Of a DNA stretch of 64,000 nt, positions 42,576 to 53,090 are shown piece after piece (position 1 is the first letter of the stretch; the number at the start of each line of letters is the position of its first letter). The DNA is from a virus. Below the pieces are notes generated by a model. That model saw only the letters and a list, made by a program, of their open reading frames with translations. It searched no databases and was not told the DNA's origin. The translations under genes and the position numbers were made by a program. The stretch covers positions 62,001 to 126,000 of IMG/VR virus record IMGVR_UViG_3300027779_000011. One strand, given 5' to 3'.

Positions 42576-43334
42576 ATGATAAAATTATCGGTGTCTTCAA
42601 TTGGAACTTATGAGAAGTGTCCAAAAAACTATCACTATAGATATATAGAAAAACCGGAGATAGAGAGTTCAACTTGGGGCTTTCTAGAGTTTGGTTCTTG
42701 CGCCCATGCTGTTTTAGAAAACTTCCATAATTATATAATGGAAAACGGTTCGAGCGATGGGTATGGAAGCATAATGAAGAGATCTTTTGAGTCTGCTATA
42801 AAAGATTTTGATATAAATATCTTAAGGGAGCCGGTTTGGACGCCAGAGGGGGAAAAGCATGGTGTAAAGTATCTTAAGGAAATTATGAAAGATTACCTAT
42901 CTATGATGATAGAAAATGGCCACCCAGATGTTGTGGGGGTTGAGACATCTTTTGATAGGGAGATTGACGGATATAGAATAAGGGGCTTCATAGATAGGAT
43001 AGATAAGGTTGGAGATGGACACTATAGGGTTGTCGACTATAAGACATCAAAAAGTCCAAAGTATCTGACACCCTTTCAGCTTTGTGTTTATGCCTTAGTT
43101 ATAAAGGATATGTTTGACGATGCCAAGCTTATATCCGGTTCCTATTCTTTGTTAAAGCATAATTTTAAAACTATTGATTGGGACTTTTCAGAAGACGATA
43201 TGCAGAGAGCTAGAGAGAAGATAACTACGGTTGGCGGATATATAGAGAGTGAGGAAAGATGGGTTAAGAAGCCATCCACTCTATGTAATTGGTGTGATTA
43301 TAAGAGTATTTGCCAACCAGATTCATGGATATAG
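42576..43334 (+). CDS. PD-(D/E)XK nuclease with Fe-S cluster cysteines (Cas4/AddB-like)
   Basis: A 252-residue RecB-family nuclease. Catalytic residues are in GFIDRID (residues ~138-144) and VVDYKTS (Asp154, Lys156). Four cysteines sit where Cas4/AddB nucleases bind a 4Fe-4S cluster: Cys15 in EKCPK, then Cys237, Cys240 and Cys246 at the C-terminus. Such enzymes act as single-strand exonucleases in repair, recombination or host DNA breakdown. No CRISPR array or Cas1 is near, so a phage recombination nuclease is more likely than an adaptation Cas4. Confidence 0.92.
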   Translation: MIKLSVSSIGTYEKCPKNYHYRYIEKPEIESSTWGFLEFGSCAHAVLENFHNYIMENGSSDGYGSIMKRSFESAIKDFDINILREPVWTPEGEKHGVKYLKEIMKDYLSMMIENGHPDVVGVETSFDREIDGYRIRGFIDRIDKVGDGHYRVVDYKTSKSPKYLTPFQLCVYALVIKDMFDDAKLISGSYSLLKHNFKTIDWDFSEDDMQRAREKITTVGGYIESEERWVKKPSTLCNWCDYKSICQPDSWI

Positions 43335-43345
43335 GAGGTTTGTTT

Positions 43346-44137
43346 ATGGATAAAGAATTCGCAGGGAGCGTGGACGTGTATGATGAGAACTTTTATGTTG
43401 ATACAAGGACCGGAGAGGGCCTGGATTTGGTTCTTGATAAGATAGATCCGCTATTATGCAAGATGGCCTCTAGGACATATATTCCTGGATATTTTTTCGA
43501 TGATATAAAGCAAGAGCTTGTCGAAATTGCAATAAATGGCATAAGATCATACAATCCTGATAAAAAGGTGAAGCTTAGTACTTTTTTGCACATTCATCTT
43601 AGGAACAAGATTATATCAAAGATTAGATCAAAGAATAAAATGTCAAAGGATGCGTTTGGCCTGGGTGATTTAAGTGCGTACACGTGTAAATGCGGAACTA
43701 GCGAAACGCCCATCGAAGATTCTGTTCTGACAGAAAGTGGCTCATATGAGGTTAAGGTTTCATGCGCCAGTTGCGGGTCTACTTTGTCTAAGAAGACGAG
43801 GAGGATAAGGGAGGAAATTCTCTTTACTCAGATCAGAACGAATAACTCTGAAAAAAATGATGCAATAAACTTTGAAGATATGATTTCAGATGATGACGCT
43901 ATGTATAACTCCGGAGCCTCTCTTTATAGGCATGTTGACTTCATAGACTCCCTTGACAAGTTGTCAGAATCTATAGATGAGAAAACGGCAAAGATAGTTA
44001 GATTAATATGCCTTGAAGATTATTCAATAAAGGATGCTGCTAGCGAAGTTGGTTTATCTGGATGGGCAGCAAGCATGAGGTTAAAAAACTTATCAAAAAA
44101 CAAAGTAATAAAGGACATGTTCGATAAGAAAGAATAA
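43346..44137 (+). CDS. Sigma factor with inserted zinc ribbon
   Basis: A 263-residue protein starting after AGGAGG. Residues ~50-98 look like sigma region 2 (FDDIKQELVEIAINGIRSYN...LSTFLHIHLRNKII). Residues ~205-260 are a region 4 helix-turn-helix (EDYSIKDAASEVGLS). Between them lies a Cys-x-Cys...Cys-x-x-Cys ribbon (Cys114, 116, 140, 143). It probably directs host RNA polymerase to phage promoters, likely late ones. Zinc ribbons are not a normal part of sigma70-family proteins. It does not closely resemble T4 gp55 by eye. Confidence 0.8.
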   Translation: MDKEFAGSVDVYDENFYVDTRTGEGLDLVLDKIDPLLCKMASRTYIPGYFFDDIKQELVEIAINGIRSYNPDKKVKLSTFLHIHLRNKIISKIRSKNKMSKDAFGLGDLSAYTCKCGTSETPIEDSVLTESGSYEVKVSCASCGSTLSKKTRRIREEILFTQIRTNNSEKNDAINFEDMISDDDAMYNSGASLYRHVDFIDSLDKLSESIDEKTAKIVRLICLEDYSIKDAASEVGLSGWAASMRLKNLSKNKVIKDMFDKKE

Positions 44138-44144
44138 TAATAAT

Positions 44145-45581
44145 ATGATATCAAAATCTATTGAAAAATATATAGACGAAGAAATAGAGATATCAAGATA
44201 TAAAATATCTTCTCTAAGCAGGGTTTCGAACCTAAAGCCATCTCAAAAAAGAATTTTAGAAATAGAGGAAGAGCTTTGTTCGACACCGTTTAAGAGTCTC
44301 GGCTTTTCATCTACATCGGAAGCCGCAACTGCATTTAGAATTTTCAGAGAGTCTAGAGCGATGTTCTATGATATGTATCTTAATGAGAGTCGGGGCCCCA
44401 CTCTTTCTGTGGGTAGTGCGAAAGAGCTTTGTCAATGTATAGATAGGAAGCTTCATTTTTTAAACTCAAAGGCAAAAGAGCTCTCCTCTTTTAGGCCTCA
44501 AGAGGTCAACCTAGTACAAGATAAAGATAGCAGGGATCTGTTTTTTAGGCATCTGGCAGATAAAAACAGCTCTCCCATTGGGTTGGAGGTTGACAAGTTT
44601 CGTAATAAGAAAGTAAAAGATTATGAAGCATATGAGCCATCTGTTATTTCTAAGTTTAGAGCAAGAAAGCAGGCGTGCATAATGTCTGCAGGAAGACATA
44701 TGCACGACGAGTGCCAAAGATTATCTAGTGAATACAGGCATGAGCTGTTGTCAAAAAATATCTCTAAAGAGAGGCTGACCACAATAGAGGGCTCTATTGA
44801 TAGTGTATTTTTTAATTTAAATGATAATATTTATAAAAATTATAATTACGCTATAGACAGCATGCATGGATTGATTGAAAAAACAATGGGTTCTAACAAG
44901 AGTTTCCGCAAAATTAGAAGATTGAAAAACTGCTTAGAGAGCAGTGATGGTATTCCAAATACGATAAACTCTTCAAATGGTAAAACCTCATTTAGGATAG
45001 AAAATATTTTTTGTGGAAGTAAAGAGCCAATAAAGCATTCTTTCTTAAAAGATAAAAATAAAAATATATCAACAAAGGCTTATGGCATTCTGTTTCCAAT
45101 AAAAAGAATTGGTAATGAGAAAATGACTCCATTGTATATAGATATTTGGACAGATTCTGATGTGTGCATGAATAATATAATTTGTAATAAATTATCAAAT
45201 GTGAAAGCAACAGACCCCGTGTCCAGTGATGATATTTATTATAAGTGTATTTTTCTACTACCTATGTGGAAAGTTTTAGAAGCTTCTTTCCTGGATGATG
45301 GCATAAAGATGTTTTTATCTAAAATTTATAATTTAGATATTGAAAAATTTAATGATATAGACTTTAATGATAAAAAAAATATATCGAAAGAATTATCATT
45401 CTCTGAAGGTTTTGCGAATATAAACGATAGCAAGAGCTCTATATTAGTTCCGAGCACGAGATCTGAGGAATTCTTTTTTTCCACAAATCGTGAAAAGATA
45501 CAAAACCACATAATTAATGTGTCTGGGTATAATGAATATGTTGAAAATTATACTATTAATAATCGCGCAGTTAATGTATAA
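44145..45581 (+). CDS. Large hypothetical protein
   Basis: A 478-residue protein. The first 250 residues are helical and charged, with RARKQACIMSAGRHMHDECQRL in the middle. The second half is mixed, Asn- and Lys-rich and strongly AT-biased. No recognised domain. It follows the sigma-factor gene by seven bases and comes before the giant gene, so it may belong to the same late transcript. The ribosome site is weak. Confidence 0.65.
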   Translation: MISKSIEKYIDEEIEISRYKISSLSRVSNLKPSQKRILEIEEELCSTPFKSLGFSSTSEAATAFRIFRESRAMFYDMYLNESRGPTLSVGSAKELCQCIDRKLHFLNSKAKELSSFRPQEVNLVQDKDSRDLFFRHLADKNSSPIGLEVDKFRNKKVKDYEAYEPSVISKFRARKQACIMSAGRHMHDECQRLSSEYRHELLSKNISKERLTTIEGSIDSVFFNLNDNIYKNYNYAIDSMHGLIEKTMGSNKSFRKIRRLKNCLESSDGIPNTINSSNGKTSFRIENIFCGSKEPIKHSFLKDKNKNISTKAYGILFPIKRIGNEKMTPLYIDIWTDSDVCMNNIICNKLSNVKATDPVSSDDIYYKCIFLLPMWKVLEASFLDDGIKMFLSKIYNLDIEKFNDIDFNDKKNISKELSFSEGFANINDSKSSILVPSTRSEEFFFSTNREKIQNHIINVSGYNEYVENYTINNRAVNV

Positions 45582-45625
45582 ATCTTCACATTAGTACTTG
45601 TCATAACAAACCTGGGTTTTATTAA

Positions 45626-48600
45626 ATGAAAAAAGAAAAAAGATTAACTTTATTAAGAAAGTATTTTAAAAAGTCTGCAACGGATAAGTCATCTGATGAG
45701 CCTAGGGTTTCCCCTGTTATAGTCAGGCTAATTACAGATCTGCTAGAGCTTCATGAAGAGGGCGCTCTTTCGGAGATTAGCGATGAGGTCTCAGGGTCAG
45801 TTATTGAAAACCTATTGGGGGCATACGAAAGGCTTAGCGCCGGAAGAGATGATTCTGAGGGGTTGCTTGTAGAAGATTACGACGTGCTTGATACAAGTGG
45901 AGACCGGATTAGTGACGACAGGTATGTGCCGGAAGATGAAGATGACTGGCTTGCGGAGGAGCATGAGCCTGGGGCTACGGTACAGACTACCATGCAGGAG
46001 GACTATGAAAACGTTCTGTCGGACTATGATGAAGTCATCTATACGATAATAGAACAATCATTTGGCGAGGGAGATATAGAGACTGGCATTGAAAATATGA
46101 TATCAGAGGATAAAGACTTTGTCTCATCCTATGTATCAAGTGCTTTCTCAACCCTAAGCAGGGCTCTCGATAGTCTGGATAAACATTTTCCAACGGATTC
46201 GTTTTCAGGTAGCAGTGATAAGGAGCTGGCCAGCAGAATAAAGTACATAGAAACGTACAGGGAAGAGGTAAGGGGTATGTACAAAAACCTTAGTGGCCTT
46301 TCCGGACTTGGCAAAACCATAGAGAATGCGAATGACGCTATATCAATCCTGAGAGGCTATAGAGAGGGCCGAAGCGGTGGGACAGTTGAGGAGCCCGCTG
46401 GTGATCCTGGTGGCGAAACAATGATATTTGGACCAGACCGGCAGCCGGGGAAGCCCGGTCGGAGAAAGATTCGCCCCCTCGACGACCCTGCGGGGAAGGC
46501 CTCCAGGCGTAATAAGAAGTATTTGTTAACAGAGGAAGTTGCGCCATCCCGTGTTATGAATGATCATTCTAATATCGATCAAGAAGACTTAACGACTGAT
46601 TGGTCAGTTGTTTCCAGCCAGCTATCTTCATTTTCTGAAGGATTTTTTACAGATGTTGATTCCGATATTTTAAATGGCGTAGAAGATAGGATGACCATAG
46701 AGCAGAAAGAGCTGCTTATTAGAGATAATTTTGAAAAGTTTGCTACAAATCTTTCTAGTGAGATAACTTTAATAAGGAATAGGCTGATAGATACTTCAAT
46801 TGGGTTTGGTGGACGCATATCTAATGAGGCTAACATCAGCAAGGCAATATCTAGCTTGAATAACCTATATGCATCCTTATGGGTTTGGGATCAGATAAAT
46901 AAGATAAGAATAAAGAGTATGGACATAGGGTATGTAAATACGATCAAGATATCTGGAACATACAGTATCATCAGGCACCTTAAGTCTGTCGGAAGATCCA
47001 CGCTAAGGAATTTCGTGGAGAGCGCAATTATATGCTCAAGAACAAAGCTTATGTTTAGGAAGGTTAGGAATGACGAGGGAGCTTATGACGAAGACTTAAC
47101 CGCTAGGTTTATGCAAGAGGTTGTAAATCAAATTATAAATAAGATGTCTGCCGCCATTAAAGATGGGAGTAATAAAGAAAATATAATTAAGTATATAGGT
47201 ACGATTCCGATAAACCAAACCTTGTTGCGAATAAATGCCAAAAATATTATAGATGTAGAATCCGGGGTTGTCGCATCAAAGACTGTTGTTAATAACAAGT
47301 ATACAAAGTGCCCTGTGTGTAGCAAACAAATACTTTGGGGATTAAATGGTGGTGGTTCAGATAAGGAGAAAATCGATAGGTTTAAGGAAAAAAATCTTGG
47401 TAATTTTAAGTATGTTCAATATTCCTTTTATAGGGCCGATGGATCTCTAATAGATATAAATGACTTAATCGAACCTTCAAGCACCTTAATTAGTGACGCC
47501 GATGCAGACGCCGATGCCGATCACGGATGGAAGTCTAAGGAGTATTCCGGAACAAAAACGTGGATAGAGATAAGCAATATGATCTACTCTGGAGACAAGA
47601 GTGACCACGCAGAGGGCCTGAGAAGAAGGTCCGAAGTGCTTGCTTACTTTGGCGGAGAGCCGCTGAATAATGGAGAGGAGGTAAGAATAAGGGACTCTAG
47701 GTTTGGCTGCCCATATGATTCTGAGAATGACCACTGTGGACTTGCGGTTTCTGAAGACGGAGATGAGTTTATGTTCGGATGGAATGGATCCGGCAGGACA
47801 GTTATTTCTGGTGATAAAAGCAAAGGGCCTACTAGACTTGATTTTTATGGCAAGAGAGATGGAGATAATTATTATACAAACTCAATAACCGAAGGCAATG
47901 AGCAGAACGCGAACCATATGGCTAAAAAATATGGAAATGGTGGATATAAGTTTTCAAAGCATTGCTTCTCATGCCCATGCAGAATTACTCAAGACGTTGC
48001 AAAAGATGATGGCAAATTTTTATATAAATATAATTATATGGCGATACCGTACTTTGGAGTGCACTCTGCAGATAATATATCTAATTATGAATTATGGAAA
48101 GAGAAGTCTCCAATAGGGCTTCCGACAGCCCCCGATGGTAGTGTTGATGATACAATTGGTGATAATACGGTTGGGTATGTTATTTGCGGTGCATCAACAT
48201 CTCTGTCATCTTTCTCCAGAAGTGGACAGCTCTCTATCAGCTCTCTTTTTCAGTCGATATATGAAGCAGAGGGGTCTGGAGACAAACCAAGGGGAACTGC
48301 GAAGAGGCTTTCTGAATGGCTAATATCAAATGGCGTTGACCCATTTGATATATATGAGTTTGTACATACTGGAAAATACCACTCTGTGGATTTAGAGATT
48401 CCTCCAGGGGAAGGGGAGGCATCGGACCCGATTCCTGCCGCATCTTTGCCAGAGGGTTTTTTCTCATCACCGGCTGACCGAGGATATACAGATCTTTATA
48501 TGAGTGAGCAAGACCCTAAGCCGCCCGCCTTGGATGAGAAGGGAACTGTGGTACGAAGAAGGGGCGGTGTCGACAACAAGGAAAGTGCGCTTATACGCAG

Positions 48601-51600
48601 AAGTAGGAGAAGAAAAAACAATCTTAAAATTATAAACATTACATCTTCTTTGGATATAAATAAGTCAAAGAGGTTGCACAAAATATCGGAGCTTTTGTCT
48701 ACAGCTATGGCCAAGTCGATTGACTCTGATATATATGACATCATCGGAGGCTTATCCCTATCATGTCCTAATGGACATAAGTTTTCCATATCTCAGAGTA
48801 TTAACTTTGCGAATAATAATATGGCAAGAAAGATAAGGGGGATGACGAGGATAGGTGAATATAGTTCTGAACATAATGCTCTAATGGCAAATGGATCATT
48901 TGAAAATTATAAAAAATTAGGAATTATAAAGGAGGTTTCTGATTTCGATAACCATCAGCAATATGATAAATGGACGGTATCATCATCGTCAAAAAGAGAC
49001 CCGTCAAGGCTATCGTTCCTTGGGCCGGATGGTAGGTATTATAAAATAAGTGAAGTGTGGAACCCTGGAAAGGGTGGCTTTTTGGCTACAGCCTGGAACA
49101 CTAGATCTACCGCAAGGGCTCCTTACTCATTTACTGATCCGATAGTTGAATTTAGAATGAACTATGAGCTATCAGACAAAGAGTATGTTAAATCAAAGTC
49201 AACCACAAAGGGAGAGGATGATTCTGGAGAGTCCTCGGCTTTAGAAGGGGAGATGGTAAGATCAGTTGAGGAATCTGTTGGTGGAGAGGAAACAAACGTC
49301 ACCGATGATGCAAGGACAATAGACGAGCAACTTTCAGAGGGCTATCATCTGGTTCAGCCAATACCTCATCCAAGCAGGCTTTCTGCGAACGCAGATACCG
49401 TTAGGATCCAGGTAAAGCAGCTCTCTATATCTGTTGAGTCTATTTTAAATGTAATAGCCCAATGGAGGGATAACGCAGTCGACTCTTCGTTTAACATGGC
49501 TTTTGCATATCCAGAAAACATTTGTTGCACTGAGGATGACTACCGGACTATAAAGACGAGCATTCCGGAGATAATAGACATTGCTGTTGGGCCAGAAGAC
49601 CTGGAGAAAACCTCCCTACAGGTATTTGAAGATCTGAAATCAAACTTGTTTGATTCATATCTAGATGGTGTTGATTTGAACAGAATTCATTTAATGATTC
49701 CAAATTATACATATGAGTATGTATCAAATATGATATATGAAAATATATCGAGTTCGTTAAAATCTGTAATTGGGTTAGAATATAATGATGAAATCAGACT
49801 AGATACAAAGTCCGAAGCCTTTTCTGACATAGTCAACATACTCTTTCCGTTAAAAAGATTTAGCCCGGTGTCTCAAAAGGCAAGTTACGGCAAGGAGTTA
49901 GTGAGGAAGGAGTTTATAGGGAAGTTATACATGGTTGCTTCTGCAATATATTTATCCAGAGCTATGGAGAAATACGCAAATAATTACCATAATCCGGCGT
50001 CATCAAATTATGTTGGATATAGATTGCCATTAGACTTAGACGCAAACTCTGCTTTTAATGTGTCAAAAGAGCAGATATCTGGATTTCCGTCAGAAGTCAT
50101 AAGGGATCTGGAACGCGGAACAGATCAGCTCCTAGACGCAAATGGAGGCATTGTCGGGGAAATACAATATGATGTGGATGAGTCTGGGGCTATTTTGAAT
50201 GAGGATGAAATATTAAGAAAGATTAAATCTGCATATCACTTCTCAATAAAAGAAGATTTGGAAAATATAGATAGCATAGTCTTCTCCAGGGATGTTTTAG
50301 ACGCCGCTAGGGAGTATATATCAAACATGGCGATCGACAAGATCATAGAACCCATATCTAATACGGACAGTGTTTTGCAATATATGGATGAAAACGGCTA
50401 TGTTAAAATAGATGATGGAAGTTATTCATATGAAGACAGGATTAGGGCAATATCAGGCATACTAGATCAGGCTAGGGCGATTGAGGATAAGGGGGTTAGG
50501 TCTCATAAAGCGGGAGCTAAGAACAAACAGCTTATGTCATTTTTGACAGAACATGGTATAGACCCGGTTTTCTATAGGAATAAAACAATCTTTGATGCAA
50601 TGACCTCTTCCTCTCAGGTTGCAACAGTAAGCTTTAGGCCATACATGGATGAGTGGGAGGGACCTAGCGGTCAGGATTATGTTCAGCCATATAAGCCTCA
50701 AATTCCATCTTCTTTAAAAATTATGTTTGCGTACCCAACAAAAGAAACTGTTGCCGCCCAGAAGGACTTTTTTAACAAAGATACGATGACTATTAGGGCC
50801 TTCATGAGATATCCGATAATATCTCTGCCATCACACAACAGTGGGTTTTTAGTATCGCAGAAACGAGGAACTGAGGTTGGCCATTTTGTTGTGTCAAGGC
50901 TAAGGCCGCTGGGCTCTAGGACGGCAAAGATAGAGGGCCAAGAGCTTCAGGATTTTATATCTTCAAAAAGGTTGTACGAAGTTGATGCATATACAGAAAT
51001 GCTGGATAATATGGGCTTTAATATATGGTTTGTCTCTCAACTAGAATACCCCGCGAAAGGGGTTTCTTCCAAAACATATTCACCATTATTTGGGCATCTT
51101 GATAGCGAGGGGAGCCCCAAAAAAGATCTCAAGGCAAACATTTCAAGCATCTTGGATCATCCAGCAACAGAGGCTGGGGTGGATGAAAATGGAAATGATT
51201 TTTACATAAATTCATTATTCAATTATGATAGCAGGTTGTGGCAAATTGGAAGGGTTGGGAAATCTAGTGCCACTGGCGCTGTATTTTCGTATCCAATATC
51301 TGAAGAAAATCTTATGAGGTATGATAGTCCAATCGGAGTGATCCTTCCTTTTGATCTATCACCATCGTCATCAAACATGGGTACGAACCAGGAAAGGAAT
51401 CTGGCCAAAGTGTTTAGGAATGCGCTTCCTATAGCAGATATAAACTTTATTGTCGAGATTGACAATATGCCAATAGATATAGGGTTTCTTGTCCAAAAAA
51501 CGAAGGGGGCGTTTCTGAAAGGCCTTTCTGATATAGATAAAAGTTATAATTCATATAGGGCAGGGGTCAATAAAATAAAGTCTAATAGCTCTACTAGTGC

Positions 51601-52783
51601 GGAAGAAAAGTCTCAATTGGAAATGGACGAAGCGATGAAGTTAAATGATAGAGCCGCTGGAACTGTAAATTCAATATCTAGGCTTAATTATTCAGTAAGA
51701 ACATCTGAGTCTGCATCCAAAAAGCGTTCGGCGCCAGCAATTCCCGGCAGCGATCCTTACGTGTCTGCTATTTCAAAGCTGGATACTCCAATTTGGAGAT
51801 CGTCAATTAGGCCGTCAATACCCCTCGTGGATCCTCAGACTGCGTACAGGTTGGTAAGCGGAGAACAATACAGTATTTCTGGACTAGTGCCAGAGCTAAC
51901 GTCCGAAGAAAAGAACGCCCTTTATAAGTTTATTGTTGATGTATATGGATTAAACGTAATTGGAAAAGTATTTTCGCCGCTAATGGAGCGAGGTGTTGGC
52001 TCGACGTTATCACCAGAAGAGACGCTGGACTTAGAAAATGTTGTGAAGGATTATGCCGAAAATAAACTTGGATTCGAGCTTACCGATGATGAGTATATGG
52101 GTCGCAAAAAAGTAAAGGGCGCCAGGGATAAGGGAACTCCGGCAGAAAGGGTACAGCTTATTTTAGACAAGCTCAATGCGCTAAGGCCGAATGTGGTCGG
52201 CATTGGGAAAAAGACAAGCCTTACAGTTAAGAACAACAACCACCTTGCAAACGTTATGGGAATCGATCCTGGAATGTATTACAACCTATCCCAAGAGTCG
52301 GCCATATCTTACGTGCCTGTTTCTGTTCCGGTTGAGTTATTTGGACAAGAGTGGAAGAAGGGCTGGACCCCTATAGATACGAAGACTGTCTTGCAAACTA
52401 GAGATGTGCAAAGAGGTTATAGGGTAGACGAAGACGGTAGAAAAATTCCAGTCAGGGATTCGCTTCTTGCCGGAAGAATTAGCGCCGCAACATTAGATTA
52501 TTTCCGTGGAACACAGACGGGGGATGTTGCGAGCATAGATCAACATGGCGCAGAGATGTCAAAAGTTGTTCCTGGCACAGCATCCGGTGTAGAGGGCATT
52601 GTCGGATTGGCGACGAAGATGAAGAGGAACTTATTATTACACATGGAAAGAAGACTCAAGGGTTTGAGCATAGAAAAATTAAGTGAAAAAAATGATTTAT
52701 TAAATAAAATTTCTTACAGGCGGAGGAGACTCTTTAGTATAATTAAGACCAATGGGCATGGTGCCGATTACAAACTTAAATAA
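45626..52783 (+). CDS. Giant 2,385-residue protein with zinc-ribbon-like segments, unknown function
   Basis: The longest gene in the window. The N-terminal ~330 residues are acidic and helical with Gly/Pro-rich linkers. Four Cys clusters follow: KCPVCSK near 562, FGCPY...HCG near 695-703, HCFSCPC near 780 and SCPNGHKF near 1047. Together they look like zinc ribbons split by insertions. A DADADADAD run lies between the first and second. The remaining ~1,300 residues are alpha/beta with no fold I recognise. A huge virion protein (internal head, tail tube or baseplate) is the usual reason for such a gene in a phage, but Cys-rich ribbons are more typical of nucleic-acid enzymes. Function unresolved. 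Confidence 0.8.
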   Translation: MKKEKRLTLLRKYFKKSATDKSSDEPRVSPVIVRLITDLLELHEEGALSEISDEVSGSVIENLLGAYERLSAGRDDSEGLLVEDYDVLDTSGDRISDDRYVPEDEDDWLAEEHEPGATVQTTMQEDYENVLSDYDEVIYTIIEQSFGEGDIETGIENMISEDKDFVSSYVSSAFSTLSRALDSLDKHFPTDSFSGSSDKELASRIKYIETYREEVRGMYKNLSGLSGLGKTIENANDAISILRGYREGRSGGTVEEPAGDPGGETMIFGPDRQPGKPGRRKIRPLDDPAGKASRRNKKYLLTEEVAPSRVMNDHSNIDQEDLTTDWSVVSSQLSSFSEGFFTDVDSDILNGVEDRMTIEQKELLIRDNFEKFATNLSSEITLIRNRLIDTSIGFGGRISNEANISKAISSLNNLYASLWVWDQINKIRIKSMDIGYVNTIKISGTYSIIRHLKSVGRSTLRNFVESAIICSRTKLMFRKVRNDEGAYDEDLTARFMQEVVNQIINKMSAAIKDGSNKENIIKYIGTIPINQTLLRINAKNIIDVESGVVASKTVVNNKYTKCPVCSKQILWGLNGGGSDKEKIDRFKEKNLGNFKYVQYSFYRADGSLIDINDLIEPSSTLISDADADADADHGWKSKEYSGTKTWIEISNMIYSGDKSDHAEGLRRRSEVLAYFGGEPLNNGEEVRIRDSRFGCPYDSENDHCGLAVSEDGDEFMFGWNGSGRTVISGDKSKGPTRLDFYGKRDGDNYYTNSITEGNEQNANHMAKKYGNGGYKFSKHCFSCPCRITQDVAKDDGKFLYKYNYMAIPYFGVHSADNISNYELWKEKSPIGLPTAPDGSVDDTIGDNTVGYVICGASTSLSSFSRSGQLSISSLFQSIYEAEGSGDKPRGTAKRLSEWLISNGVDPFDIYEFVHTGKYHSVDLEIPPGEGEASDPIPAASLPEGFFSSPADRGYTDLYMSEQDPKPPALDEKGTVVRRRGGVDNKESALIRRSRRRKNNLKIINITSSLDINKSKRLHKISELLSTAMAKSIDSDIYDIIGGLSLSCPNGHKFSISQSINFANNNMARKIRGMTRIGEYSSEHNALMANGSFENYKKLGIIKEVSDFDNHQQYDKWTVSSSSKRDPSRLSFLGPDGRYYKISEVWNPGKGGFLATAWNTRSTARAPYSFTDPIVEFRMNYELSDKEYVKSKSTTKGEDDSGESSALEGEMVRSVEESVGGEETNVTDDARTIDEQLSEGYHLVQPIPHPSRLSANADTVRIQVKQLSISVESILNVIAQWRDNAVDSSFNMAFAYPENICCTEDDYRTIKTSIPEIIDIAVGPEDLEKTSLQVFEDLKSNLFDSYLDGVDLNRIHLMIPNYTYEYVSNMIYENISSSLKSVIGLEYNDEIRLDTKSEAFSDIVNILFPLKRFSPVSQKASYGKELVRKEFIGKLYMVASAIYLSRAMEKYANNYHNPASSNYVGYRLPLDLDANSAFNVSKEQISGFPSEVIRDLERGTDQLLDANGGIVGEIQYDVDESGAILNEDEILRKIKSAYHFSIKEDLENIDSIVFSRDVLDAAREYISNMAIDKIIEPISNTDSVLQYMDENGYVKIDDGSYSYEDRIRAISGILDQARAIEDKGVRSHKAGAKNKQLMSFLTEHGIDPVFYRNKTIFDAMTSSSQVATVSFRPYMDEWEGPSGQDYVQPYKPQIPSSLKIMFAYPTKETVAAQKDFFNKDTMTIRAFMRYPIISLPSHNSGFLVSQKRGTEVGHFVVSRLRPLGSRTAKIEGQELQDFISSKRLYEVDAYTEMLDNMGFNIWFVSQLEYPAKGVSSKTYSPLFGHLDSEGSPKKDLKANISSILDHPATEAGVDENGNDFYINSLFNYDSRLWQIGRVGKSSATGAVFSYPISEENLMRYDSPIGVILPFDLSPSSSNMGTNQERNLAKVFRNALPIADINFIVEIDNMPIDIGFLVQKTKGAFLKGLSDIDKSYNSYRAGVNKIKSNSSTSAEEKSQLEMDEAMKLNDRAAGTVNSISRLNYSVRTSESASKKRSAPAIPGSDPYVSAISKLDTPIWRSSIRPSIPLVDPQTAYRLVSGEQYSISGLVPELTSEEKNALYKFIVDVYGLNVIGKVFSPLMERGVGSTLSPEETLDLENVVKDYAENKLGFELTDDEYMGRKKVKGARDKGTPAERVQLILDKLNALRPNVVGIGKKTSLTVKNNNHLANVMGIDPGMYYNLSQESAISYVPVSVPVELFGQEWKKGWTPIDTKTVLQTRDVQRGYRVDEDGRKIPVRDSLLAGRISAATLDYFRGTQTGDVASIDQHGAEMSKVVPGTASGVEGIVGLATKMKRNLLLHMERRLKGLSIEKLSEKNDLLNKISYRRRRLFSIIKTNGHGADYKLK
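52736..52746 (+). promoter_or_regulatory. AGTATAATTAA motif, candidate promoter
   Basis: The same 11-base motif as at 27706 and 58933. It lies inside the end of the giant gene, 54 bases ahead of the small gene at 52800 and the DnaE operon. TTACAG at 52714-52719 could act as a weak -35 with an 18-base gap. Confidence 0.5.
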
Positions 52784-52799
52784 CATGCCTGGAGGCGTT

Positions 52800-53081
52800 A
52801 TGGATAACAGCATTAATATTTTTGAAGAAGAGGCTAGGCCGAATAATCTAAACGGAATAGACGTAGACATTGTTCGCTCTATGGTGAAGCAGATGAGCGA
52901 AATTGATGAGCAGATTAAAGACCTGAGGGCAGACAAGAAGGAGTTGATTGGTGACTTCATTGATAATCATGACGTTCCTAAGAAGGAGATCATGATTGCA
53001 ATTAGAATGCTAAAGGGAGATATAGATCCAGATGTAACCTCATATTTGTATGCAAACTTAGCGGACATAGTTGATATTTAG
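52800..53081 (+). CDS. Small helical protein
   Basis: A 93-residue protein whose ATG follows CTGGAGGCGTT; the ATG at 52752 would overlap the giant gene and has no such site. Residues 30-60 form a coiled coil with EQIKDLRADKKELIGDFI. The style resembles small DNA-binding GapR-like (DUF2312) proteins, but the match is too loose to name it. It precedes the hydroxylase and polymerase genes. Confidence 0.62.
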   Translation: MDNSINIFEEEARPNNLNGIDVDIVRSMVKQMSEIDEQIKDLRADKKELIGDFIDNHDVPKKEIMIAIRMLKGDIDPDVTSYLYANLADIVDI

Positions 53082-53090
53082 GGCATATTT

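Noticed and set aside
42576-43334. Cas4 of a CRISPR adaptation system
   Set aside because: The nuclease has Cas4-like cysteines, but no Cas1, Cas2 or array is visible; the neighbours are sigma and structural genes.
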